Made by a program: the position numbers and the translations under genes | From: Centroberyx gerrardi | Taxonomy: Eukaryota; Chordata; Actinopteri; Beryciformes; Berycidae | DNA: 64,000 nucleotides | NCBI RefSeq assembly: GCF_048128805.1 | Contig: NC_135997.1 | Location: 30,037,315 to 30,101,314 of the forward strand | Direction: 5' to 3' | In this document: positions 26,770-36,659 of the stretch, in pieces | How positions within the stretch are numbered: the first letter of the stretch is position 1 | How the letters are laid out: the number at the start of each line of letters is the position of its first letter | The notes under the pieces: generated by a model | Told to the model about the DNA's origin: nothing | Database searches by the model: none | The model's input: only the letters and a program-made list of their open reading frames with translations

Positions 26770-28690
26770 TTAGTCAACCAGCCATCCATTCATCAGTTTT
26801 CTAGCCGCTTGTCTGGGTCAGAATTGCGATGGCAACAGGGAAAGCAGAGCAGCCTAGACATCCTTTTCTCCAGCAACTTTCTCCACCTCCTCCTGGGATC
26901 CAATGTGCCCATGGTCTGCCCCAGGGTCTCCTCCCAGTCAGCTGTGCCCAGTATGCTTCCAAAGGGAGGCGCCCAGGGGGTATCCTTACCAGGTGCCCAA
27001 ACCACCTCAACTGGCTCCTCTCAATGTGGAGGAGCAGCAGCTCGACTCTGAGGTCCTGGATTGCTGAGCTGCTCACCCTATCACATAGAGGCCAGCCACC
27101 CTACAGAGAAACCTTGTTTTGGCCGCTTGAATCTGTGATCTCATTCTCTCAGTCACTAGCCAAAGCTTGTGACCACAGGTGAGGGTCAGACTGGTAAACT
27201 GAGAGCTTTGCCTTGAGGCTCAGGTCTCTCTTGTATTGGACCACCACGGTCCAATACAATGCCCACATTACTGCAGCCGCTGCACCTAACCGGCAGTAAA
27301 TCTCACAATCCCTTTACCCTCACTCGTGAATGAAACCCAGAGATACCTGAACTCCTCTACTTGAGGCAGTTCCTTGCCCTTCACCTGCATGGGACAGGCC
27401 ACCTTTTTCCGGGAGAGAACCATGGCCTCAGACTTGGAGATGCTGACCCTCATCCCAACCACGTCACACTCAACTGCAATATGTTCCAGTGCACATCAGA
27501 GATCACTGTGATCAGAGATCACAAAAGGACGACATCATCTGCAATGCAAACAGCAGAGATGCCATCCTTACGGCAAAAAACAGATACTCTCCAGACATCG
27601 GCTGCACCTTGACATCCTGTCCATGAATATTATGAACAGGACAAGACACATCCTTGTCGGAGTCCAATACCCACTTTCAACAAGTTTGACTTAATGCCAA
27701 GAATGCATTCCAGGTGTATAGGGACCAAATGGCTTGCAGCACCAGTCCTGGAACCCCATATTCCCACAGCACCTCCCACAGGATACCTTGGGAGAACACA
27801 GTCGTAAGCCTTCCACAAAACACATGAAGACAGGATTAGCAAACTTCCATACCCCCTCAATTATCTGTGAGAGAGTAAAAAGCTGGGCCACTGTTCCACA
27901 ACCATTACAGAACCCACACTGTTCCTCCCAAATCCGAGGTTCGACAGTCAGCCAGAGTCTCCTTTCAAGCACCTTGGCATAGGCTTTCCCAGGGATGTCC
28001 AAAATGTATTTCCAAAATCAATGTCAATTGTGACAGCCCAACAATATTCAGAGCCTTCAGCATTTCAGGATGAATCTCATCCACCCCCAGCGCTTTGCCA
28101 CTGAGGAGCACTGAGGCATGTCTGTCGGGTTTAGGAGTTTCTTAAAGTGTTCCTTGCACCTTTTAACAGTGTCCCCAGTCGAGGTCAGCATTTCCCTTCC
28201 CTGTACTTTCACTTATGCAACTACAGCAGCTGCAGCCTTTTTGGCCTGCCAGTACCTTTTTGCTGTGTTAGGAGTCCCTTATGCCAACCATGCCAGAGGG
28301 CCTAGTTCTTCAGCTCAACAGCCCCTTATCCATCAGTGAGGTCTTGGGTTTCCGCCCTGACAGGCATCAACCACCTTTTGGCCACAGCTCCTAACAGCTG
28401 CTTATATGACAGAGGTTTTGAACAGGGTCCATTCTGACTCCATATCCCCAACCTCCTCCAGGATGCATAAGTTTGTTTGGAGGTGAGAGTTGAAATCCTT
28501 GCAGTCATCCACCAGGCAAAACCCATCTACAGAGCAGTTCACCCTGTAGACAAACTGCAGATGGTCCAGGAGTAAATCAGTGACAGATTTAAAGTTGGAC
28601 AGAACCAGCCGCTGAGGGGAATGGATGCATAATTGTGAATGAAACCTTTGAACCATGTGCTCAATCCATGTCAATAGAATGAACAGTTCA
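26770..28690 (-). mobile_element. Degenerate LINE reverse-transcriptase remnant
   Basis: Read on the - strand, several frames give pieces of a teleost non-LTR retrotransposon ORF2, in order from right to left. They are a region reading DEIHPEMLKALNIVG (about 28050), then WEEQCGFCNGCGTVAQLFTL and PVFMCFVEGL (about 27700-27950), then SKSEAMVLSRKK and LPQVEEFRYL (about 27350-27450), and finally RSQLRWFGHLVRIPPGRLPL (about 27000). The 3' end at about 26775 carries the typical ccatccattc/ttttctagccgctt terminus. Frameshifts, stops and internal deletions make it non-functional. LINE clade unresolved. Confidence 0.85.
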
Positions 28691-28984
28691 CACAAATGTA
28701 ATGTTGCTATTCCTGCAATTATCTGGCTTGGACGCCTTAAGACTGAGTTCAGGTGTGTCCTGGGAGCTGTAAAGTGGGCACCATAGATGTTTCAATGAAT
28801 TCAGGCCATGACACATCTTAGTGGCTCAACGGTAAATTCCAGTGTCCCAGAACAACCCCTAGATATACACTCTGCACCAAGCATAAGCTCCCCTACAACA
28901 CACTTACCCTACACCAACTTTAAAATTATATCACATCCCTTAGATAATGCTGATAATGCTGACTTGAAACAGCCTGGACTATAG

Positions 28985-29145
28985 CCCAGAAACTTTTTTC
29001 ATTGATAGGACAATAGAGATTTACAGGAAAGACAGAGAGAGGATGACATACAGCAAAGGGAACAGTACGGATTCAAACCCATGCCTCTGTGATTAGGAAT
29101 TAACTTTAATGGTACGTGCTCTACAGGTTGAGGCGCAGCCCAAAA
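28985..29145 (-). repeat. tRNA-derived SINE, degenerate
   Basis: The reverse complement begins gggctgcgcctcaacctgta, with an A-box-like tgtagagcacg and a B-box-like ggtttgaatcc, followed by a body with gacagagagaggatgac in + orientation. It matches the second copy at 30955-31105 in layout. Pol III promoter relics identify it as a SINE rather than a tRNA gene. Confidence 0.6.
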
Positions 29146-29149
29146 AAAA

Positions 29150-30780
29150 CATCTTTCAGAAAAAATCTGAGGGGAAATGAAAAGCTCACACTTTTGTCTT
29201 GAAACAGCCTGTTAAGCAGTTCAGAGACCACATTATACTAGCAATCAGAGTCTACAGAGATGGTTGACCCTTCGGTGCCAGTGCAGGAGAAAGGTCTGGC
29301 AGAACCCATTATCATTGGGGGATAAGGGAGAAAAAAACGCTCTGCATTGTTGGTATGTCTTAAACCAATCACACTCACTGCGGCAGTGCTTAAGCCAAAG
29401 CGTCAGATATGGTGCCTTTTCAAAATAGTGTCAGACGGAAATTGTTTTGGTGGAGGAACATACAGTATGTATGTGAGAGGCAAGTGTTGTGAAATTGGAC
29501 GTATCACTGCCAAAAAAAAAAACATGTAATAAAGTTACAGATGTATGTCATTCATGTGACAAGAGTTTTAAAGATGAACACAGCAAACACAATTTGATAA
29601 CTGGTGCCCCTAAATTAAAGCCTGACTATACTTTGGCTTAAGAGGAGCTCACTGGACCTGTTAAGACCAACAACGTTTTCTAGCCATATGCGGCTCTTGC
29701 TTTGTTAACCCAGTATCACAGAAGCAAGATTGAATTGGGGAGAATATGTGTGTTGGTTAAGCCACTGGACCATGCTGCTGCTAGAATTAAATGATGTGCT
29801 TTTTTTACACAGCCCTGTCTGCTTGTGGTTAGCTTGCTAAGGTGGCTAAGTTTTTGTTGTAACAACAGACGGGGATGAAAAGAGCAGTGCACAGGAAGCG
29901 GTAGGGGAGGAGCATTCTGCCCGAAACTGGCGGAGGCCTTACCCCAATAGCCAACTTCCTGTAAATCAGACTATTCATAGGCTAAAGGGTTGGCTGACCC
30001 CTCTGGTGTGGAACAACACACTCATGAGAAACCTCAGAAACCACACTGTAAACACCAAGATCTTTGGATGGTGTATGAGCCCATTCATTTTGTAGTTCAG
30101 TCCCTCAAATAAAGGGAATCACGTAAATATCGGTTATAATGAGATGAAACAACACAGGGAAGATAATTTGACAACCGAGCACATGCGCAGAACTTCCGAT
30201 GATTTGATGGGAAATCAACAAATATGTGGATGACCACATAGGTCAGTGGTTTGTATGGGAGTAACCGCCTCTGCACACAAAAGCCTGATATTCACTCTGG
30301 CCTGACATCATCTTGCTGAGTCTTAAAGTGTCTTTCAACCAACAGACTGCTCAGGCCAACTCTGACCCAAACAGCGTCATCAACATTACAGGACGGGCCA
30401 TGCTTCTCAAATGTCAGCAACAGGTCAAGTCACGCTGCAGCAGTCTGGCCTACTACAAGGCTCATTTCATCAGCTGGACTGTGGGGCCTGTAACCAAGTA
30501 AACAAATCTCCACAAATATAACTTAGCACTTCAAAAAGAAGTGTTTTTATGGCTACAGTACATCAACACTACTCTCTTAAGATAATTGTATAGTGACAAG
30601 ATTTGCTCTTGAAATGTTTTCTCACCTATGTCATGTGGCATATATTTCATTTTTGGTGTATTTTCATAGATATTTTCATTGATTTTTCTTTGTCTCAGTA
30701 TGTTTGACTACTCTTATTGTTTTACTACTCTTATTTTGCACAGTCACTGCTGTAACAATTTTTTCAACACTTCTCATTAA
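29150..30780. other. Intergenic sequence without recognised features
   Basis: Only short open frames are present. I see no known gene, RNA or transposon domain in this stretch. Confidence 0.45.
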
Positions 30781-30789
30781 TACATTACA

Positions 30790-30925
30790 CATAATCTTGT
30801 GTTATGTGTAATACATTTGCTATATTCTTATTTATATTCTGTTTGTTCTTTGTTGTATCCTATCATTAATCTGCAGCTGCAACAATGTCCTCACGCGATA
30901 TTTAAAGTTTCATCTTATCTTAACT
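30790..30925 (+). repeat. LINE 3'-end fragment (L2/CR1-like tail)
   Basis: It contains ctgcagctgcaacaatgtcc followed by aaagtttcatcttatcttaa, the same tail architecture as at 3900-4036 and 34900-35005. Confidence 0.55.
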
Positions 30926-30954
30926 TTGTCATTTTTTTGTGTGTAAAAGATTAC

Positions 30955-31105
30955 TTTTATGGCATTACTGCTTTATTGGACAGCACAGTTGAGAGAGAGA
31001 CAGGAAAGGGGGATGACAAAGGTCCCAGGCCAGATTCGTACCCAGGATGCCAGGGTTACATGGTACCTGCCTCAGATCACTAAGCCACCAGGGCTCCCCT
31101 TAACT
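30955..31105 (-). repeat. tRNA-derived SINE
   Basis: In reverse complement the head reads gagccctggtggcttagtga (A-box-like tggcttagtga) with a B-box-like ggtacgaatct, then a body containing the complement of gagagacaggaaaggggatg. It matches a common teleost SINE layout. No intact Pol III gene is implied. Confidence 0.65.
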
Positions 31106-31927
31106 TTGTAATATTGACTTGTTTATTAAAAAGCACACCGCTTCATTCACGATCAACAAATTTTGGCAAATTGGCTGTGTGAATGGATAGTGACTGCTGA
31201 AGAATAGACTAGAACGGTTTGATGTGGCACTGTTTGACTTTTCCTGTCTGTCACCTTTAAACAGGCTGAGAATACATACACCTCACATAGGCCTGCGTTT
31301 TAAATATAGTCTGCCAATCGTATCATTGTCTAGCTCTGGACAATTAAGTGTGGTATACTGGATTACTCTTAATAAGCTATGGGCCGACATGAAGAACCAA
31401 CATTCATTTCCAGCACAGTGACGGGTTGTGGTGGCTCTGGGGTCTCTGGTGTCAGATGTATTTTATGCTTTCGATCTAGCTGTTCTTCAAAGAGCTTGCC
31501 AAATTCAAATCATTATTCACACACTGTAATGTTTCTGAGTGATCAGCTTCATCTGATGATTTATTTTCTGGAAAAGGCAATGTCCTCCAGGATGACAATA
31601 GCCTTGTCTGGCGAAGCGGTTCACCCCATGGTCTGAATAGCCTAGAAATAAGTCATATGCCATCTGAATCAACCAGTATGGTCCAAATAAAGCGTTTACA
31701 GGAAAAATGGGTCTAAAATAGCATTTTCTGACATTATCAGAGATAGAGAGCCCATTAATCCCTTAAAATAGCTATTTTAGTGGTGATAAGAACTGATTCT
31801 TCCCTCTGGATGAGTGGATCTGAACCATGCCTGGTTGTACCACTCCAGTGCCATACCAGTACTGTACCAAGAGAAGACTTATTGCTACTGTTTCCTCTCT
31901 TATGAGCGTACACTGTATATAAAGCAA

Positions 31928-32092
31928 CTCCCTCCTCTTCTTTCACCTGCTCTTCCTCCTCCTTCTCATCTTTCTCCTCTTCCTGTTCTTCCACCTCCTG
32001 CTCCTCTTCATCCCCCACCACCTCCTCTTCCTCTTTATTCTCCTCCTCCGTGTCCTTCTCTTTCTCCTCCTTATCTTCCTCCACCTCCAAAT
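31928..32092. repeat. 165-bp polypyrimidine tract
   Basis: The + strand is almost purely C/T (ctcctcttcttt and similar) about 1.3 kb upstream of fgf19. It yields Glu/Lys-rich frames on the - strand, which are artefacts. Long mirror-like homopyrimidine tracts can form triplex DNA. Confidence 0.85.
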
Positions 32093-32689
32093 CCCCAATG
32101 TTCCCTTCTGCTCTAAACAGATAAATGCATATTCTAGGAGCGCCATCTAGTGACAGAATCTATACAGAGATGTTAATAAGGAAGCTTTGTAAAACTATTA
32201 AAACTCATATTTTTGCAAAATGAACTTGTCAGAGCGCCATCACACACTCAATCACACCATCTTCCCCTGTCAGCCTAGGAGAGGATCAACTTTACAAATC
32301 TAAAAACTTACGGAGAGATAAGCATTTGGAAACTGGGCCTCTGGTTGCAATTTCATGAATGGTGATATTTGCTCTCCATTACTGTTTAACTTGTATGTAA
32401 ATGTGAGGCACAGCATCGGAAGCGCAGGTCAGAATGTGATAAGAGCGGAAAGAAGTCTGTTATTAGTGTCGACAGTCTGACAGCACCACTTGGATTTAGC
32501 CCAATGTGTAGACTTTACCCTATCCACAAATAAAAAACGTGCTATTTCACAGTGTGCGTTTGGCAGCTTTTTATGTGACACAATTATGCAACATAATGAA
32601 TCATACATGTACTCTATAGCCTAATCATAAGCATCATGCGCAATTAGGCGGAGTGGCAGCGCGGCCCCAATACGAGCCGTTGTGTCTTG

Positions 32690-33115
32690 TAGGGACAGAA
32701 CTCCGTTTAACAACCTTGTAATGTATCGTTTCCTTGCGTATCCGCAAGACGTGCACACAGGTAGAACATGATTTATGACTTCGGCTGAATCAATAGGGTG
32801 TTCTGGTAAATTCGGCATGCAAATCATTAACCAAGCACAGCTTTATTTTAGCGAAATCACAACTTTTGGAATTGGTTCGCCTTGTCATTCCCACAATCTT
32901 CTACGCCGTCGAGGGCGGTAGCGAGTAGCATGAACTAATTGTAAAAGTTGAGATTTTACTGAAATAAATGTTGCATGGTGCATTATATGCATGTCGAATT
33001 GAACAGTGTCTCGTAAGGATTCTGAAAACATCTTGAGTCATATTGTATGAGGTATATACCTTCGCCTATAATCAAGGCAACGTTAAATTGCCAGAGTTTT
33101 GAATGGAGTTCGGAG
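32690..33115. mobile_element. MITE-like element in the fgf19 upstream region
   Basis: The interior (attggttcgccttgtcattc, then gcggtagcgag and gtaaaagttgagatt) matches 47935-48250 in bax intron 1. The right end (caaggcaacgttaaattgcc) is the reverse complement of the left end of that second copy, as expected for terminal inverted repeats. It ends about 245 bp before the fgf19 ATG. Superfamily unknown. Confidence 0.6.
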
Positions 33116-33266
33116 TGATGTGCTCTCTGTAGACAGAGGACGTCTAACAGGGCCCGGGCCAACAGAGGGCTATGATTTAGTTGGATGCCAAGCAGGGGTG
33201 TGTTGTGGTCTGCTTCTGAGAACTGGCTTTGGGGAAGGGGGGTATCTGCAGCTGATAACGGTCACA

Positions 33267-33274
33267 TTTAAAAG
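33267..33274 (+). promoter_or_regulatory. fgf19: Putative fgf19 TATA-like box
   Basis: The motif tttaaaag lies 92 bp before the fgf19 ATG. Transcription would then start near 33300. A weak-consensus prediction. Confidence 0.35.
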
Positions 33275-33358
33275 GCTGGAGTTGGGTTAGGCTTGTTTTA
33301 CTTCACACTGCCAACTGGGGAAGCGGTAGGAGAGCCTGCAGAGAGGATTTGACGCACC

Positions 33359-35380
33359 ATGTCTTTGCTAATGTTCACTGCAGTGTCCATTGCCAATGTG
33401 CTTTTTGCTGTGGGAGTTGTTTGCTTGCCCCTGGCGGAGCAGGGGCCCCACATCGACCACGGCTGGGACCAGGTAGTCCGGCTCAGGCATCTGTATGCCG
33501 CCAGGCCCGGTCTGCACCTACTGATCAGTGGAGATGGACAGATCCACGGCTCTGCAGACCAGACCCTGTACAGTGAGTCAACCACAACACCATCACTTCT
33601 AGTTTAAAATACTGCATTAGACTTTAGCAACTGAAAAATAGATATGCTTGTTGATAAGTCACACATGAACAAATTGGAGTAGACCCGGGATTTTGATGAT
33701 TTTAATTTGAATTGCAGGTCTGCTGGAGATCCGGCCAGTGGATCCAGGCTGTGTTGTCATCAGAGGAGTAGCAACCGCACGGTTTCTCTGCATAGAGGGC
33801 AATGGGAGACTGTACTCATCGGTAAGGACTTCTTAGCTGACAGCGTGAATTTATTCCAAAATTAGACGTTCACAAATTAAAAACATTATATTCCCATGTC
33901 CTGTATAGCAAATAAAGTGGCGAATAGGCCTATTATAAAATTACACAAAGTTACTATTTAGCCGAAATCAACTCAGTAATTAATTTCCATTTTCATATTG
34001 CGCGCTGAATAGTCATATGCCAGGTTTCTGATTTAGATGGCAGTGGAGGTAACAGATAATTTTGTCCTCCACTACATCGTGATTAGCACAAGAGTACAAT
34101 CCCAGAGATAAACTTTTCTTACACCAGAAAATTACCTTGAATTTCATTTCGTCAGCTATACAGTTGCCCCATAAAATATTCAACCCCTTAAATTTATTGC
34201 ACATTGTGTTTATTATATCATGCTTGTTATAATAATGATCATGCACTCACATTGTGCTTATGATGCTTTATGAGCACCACTTTAAAGTGTTACCATTAAA
34301 TCAAATATAGTCTTTTATGATATAAAACAATGATACAACAATGATAAAACTTATTTATTTACTTATTATTAAAGTTACTAGCTATTGCTCATTATATAGC
34401 TCTGATCACAAAACAGTGTGCTTTCCCAAAATTTATAGTATTTTAGAATGGAAATCTTCTAAATGATTCCATCAGGTGCCATTGACCTATTGACAGTCCT
34501 ATTTTTCCTATTTTGTAAATCATTTTACACTTTCAGAAAATACTGCATGCCAGTCAGTCATTCATTCAGGCAGTCGATCGGTTCATCAACCTTTGTCCGG
34601 TGTGGTGCAGGCTAGGATGTGTTTGCAAAGTGAAAAACCTGAATGAAAAGATCCACCAGCAGCAACAACAACCTTGGCCTCTGGCTGACTCTCTGTGGCC
34701 AGTGTAAACAGCTGTCGAAGAACGTACAGCACAATTTACATACACTTTTTGAGGAAAAAAAGGGGGCCTTTTCTGGACAAATCCCTATGTATACTTGAAC
34801 AACCCTAACACAGACTGGAGTTTTAGTTCTACAAACATTTTCCTGTGGCAGAGCTTCTCCGGAGGCAGAAATTATCTCATTGGTTGAGTTTTCTTTGCTG
34901 TCAAAATAATAATAATAATAATAATAATAATGAATAAATCTTGTTGCTGCAAAAACCCAATTTCCCCACCTGGATCAATACAGTTTAATTTAATCTTATC
35001 TTAGTAGTATTAAAATATATTTTCTAAATGTAAATGTCCTCCATGTTACACAGCACACCTACTCCAGAGACGACTGCACCTTCAGAGAGCAGATCTTGCC
35101 AGACGGCTACAACATCTACACATCCGACAAACACGGAGCCCTGCTCAGCCTGGGAAACCACCGGCAGAGGCTCCAGGGCCGAGACCGAGGCCTCCCAGCT
35201 CTGTCCCAGTTCCTCCCCAGGATCAGCACCCTGGATCCGGGCTTATCCGGTGGTCTGGATGTCCTGGACCAGTCGGAGCAGAGCGCAACAGGAACACAGT
35301 ATCAAGACACTGTGGACACCATGGACTCCTTTGGAAAGCTCTCCCAGATCATCCACAGTCCCAGCTTCAACAAGAGATGA
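33359..35380 (+). CDS. fgf19: Fibroblast growth factor 19 (three exons)
   Basis: Endocrine-type FGF. Fgf19/Fgf15 signals through FGFR with beta-Klotho in bile-acid control and patterns forebrain, eye and ear in embryos. Coding exons are 33359-33572, 33718-33821 and 35054-35380, giving 214 residues (human FGF19 has 216). Residues 1-22 form a hydrophobic signal peptide. The core contains RLRHLYAARPGLHLLI (41-56), the 104-bp exon-2 block with ARFLCIEGNGRLYSS, and SRDDCTFREQILPDGYN. Cys96 and Cys114 are 18 apart, as are the disulfide cysteines 102/120 of human FGF19. The C-terminal tail has DSFG and ends SPSFNKR, matching the Klotho-binding tail (human ends SPSFEK). Intron 1 is only 145 bp. Faces bax tail-to-tail. 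Confidence 0.96.
34815..34893 (+). repeat. Partial MITE copy in fgf19 intron 2
   Basis: It contains ggagttttagttctacaaac and ggaggcagaaat then tctcattgg, matching 2647-2700, with a 20-odd base insertion relative to that copy. The inverted arm partner is missing. Confidence 0.5.
34900..35005 (+). repeat. LINE 3'-end fragment with (AAT)n
   Basis: An (aat)n run is followed by cttgttgctgcaaaaaccca, then ggatcaatacagtttaattt and aatcttatctta. This is the L2/CR1-like tail again, ending about 50 bp before fgf19 exon 3. Confidence 0.55.
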
Positions 35381-35728
35381 GACCGCCGACAGCATTGAGA
35401 CACTTGTGAATCGATGTGTCCTGGTTTGTCTGAGGCCTGCAACCACGCACGTCTCCCTGCATGTTATAAGGCAGTGGAATCAGAGCAGAACCTGGACCAA
35501 TTCAGGGACTGACTGGACGTCCAGCCTGGTCCAAACCTGGAAGGTTTGCTGCTGCTACGACATCCAGCACTCGCCGTCCGGTCAGATATGGCTGAACAGA
35601 ATGAGAGCAGTCTGCTACAGAGTGGAGAATGACATCTACTGAATACAATGTTCCATCCTTCCATCTTAAAGTAATGATCCACAACATTTCATATAGATAA
35701 ATGTCTATTTTGCTACTCTCTATTGATA

Positions 35729-35995
35729 TAACACAATAGTGATTCAACCCTATATTTGGTTCATGAAAGCTTTTCCATTTGCTGTTCTAAACAGCCGGTG
35801 TCTGGTAGCTCTTGGAAAAATCCTCCGGCACACAGGAAGTGATGCAATTTATGTTTCCAGTTTGTTTGGAATAAACAGAAGAAGAACTGGGTAGTTAGCA
35901 GGAGCAGTGATAGCCACCATGGCTGAACAGACAGAGAAAAGAGAAACTCAAACTGCATCAACAGAAAATCCAAGGAGAAAGACGTCACAGTACTG
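35729..35995 (+). repeat. Interspersed repeat, + copy of an inverted pair
   Basis: It matches 39934-40180 in reverse complement over about 250 bp, including catggctgaacagacagaga, gaagaagaactgggtagtta and the agtactgg end. It contains a 61-codon frame (starting MAEQTEKRETQ at 35907 and running on past the repeat) that is also partly present in the other copy, but no known domain. Probably a non-autonomous transposon in the fgf19 3' region. Confidence 0.6.
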
Positions 35996-36488
35996 GCTTA
36001 GTTTAGCACCAAAGATGAAGACAAAATATAAAAACAAGAATCTCATGGATTACCATTTTAATGAACAAAGGAAGAAGAACAAGACTTTATGAGGGAACCA
36101 GTGTGGAGGATAAGAATGTTGGGAAATTTACTAATATAAGATACACATTCACCATCCACTACACCACTCCCGACATTCAGGCCTGACAAAAAGATGAATG
36201 TAAATAAGATTAATTGTAGTATTTATTTAGTTATTTAAATGTCAGCTTGATTGTGAATGCGAGCCTTGTATGTCTTATTGTGCACATCTACATTTTTTGT
36301 ACATGCTAGCTCATGTTTTCATGTTGCCTTTAAAATATTACATAACAACAATTGTTTGCCTTGTTTGGTAATTACATTTGAAAGGAAATGTTTGACATAG
36401 AGCTAATCACGAGTTGTAGAAAGTGATAACCTGCAAAGGAAATCAGTGCCATGAAGTTTAATTTTTCCAATTAAGCTGTGTAATATAG

Positions 36489-36494
36489 AATAAA
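36489..36494 (+). terminator. fgf19: Candidate fgf19 polyadenylation signal
   Basis: An AATAAA lies 1.1 kb after the fgf19 stop. Another AATAAA near 35870 sits inside the repeat. Unverified choice. Confidence 0.25.
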
Positions 36495-36559
36495 GCCATA
36501 ATGATACAGCACTCAAAGCAGTGTTATTGCGTCTATTTAATGCTCGTCACAAAAAAGAA

Positions 36560-36650
36560 CCTGAGCTTGAAATTATAAGGTTCTATTTTGGTAAAGAGCA
36601 GTTCTGAGATATTGAGCAACAAAGCAAAACTGTCATGTAGTGACATCTGT
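36560..36650 (+). repeat. Partial copy of the fgf4-intron repeat family
   Basis: It contains cttgaaattataaggttcta, gagcagttctgagatattga and gcaacaaagcaaaactg, the left part of the family seen at 18340 and 19845. The matching right part appears separately at 37865-38040. Confidence 0.5.
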
Positions 36651-36659
36651 CCTCATAAG

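Noticed and set aside
28985-31105. tRNA genes suggested by A- and B-box motifs
   Set aside because: The B-box-like motifs belong to SINE heads. No cloverleaf or acceptor stem can be formed.
31755-32146. Glu/Lys-rich 111-codon frame on the - strand upstream of fgf19
   Set aside because: It is the translation of the polypyrimidine tract. No conserved sequence or splice context.
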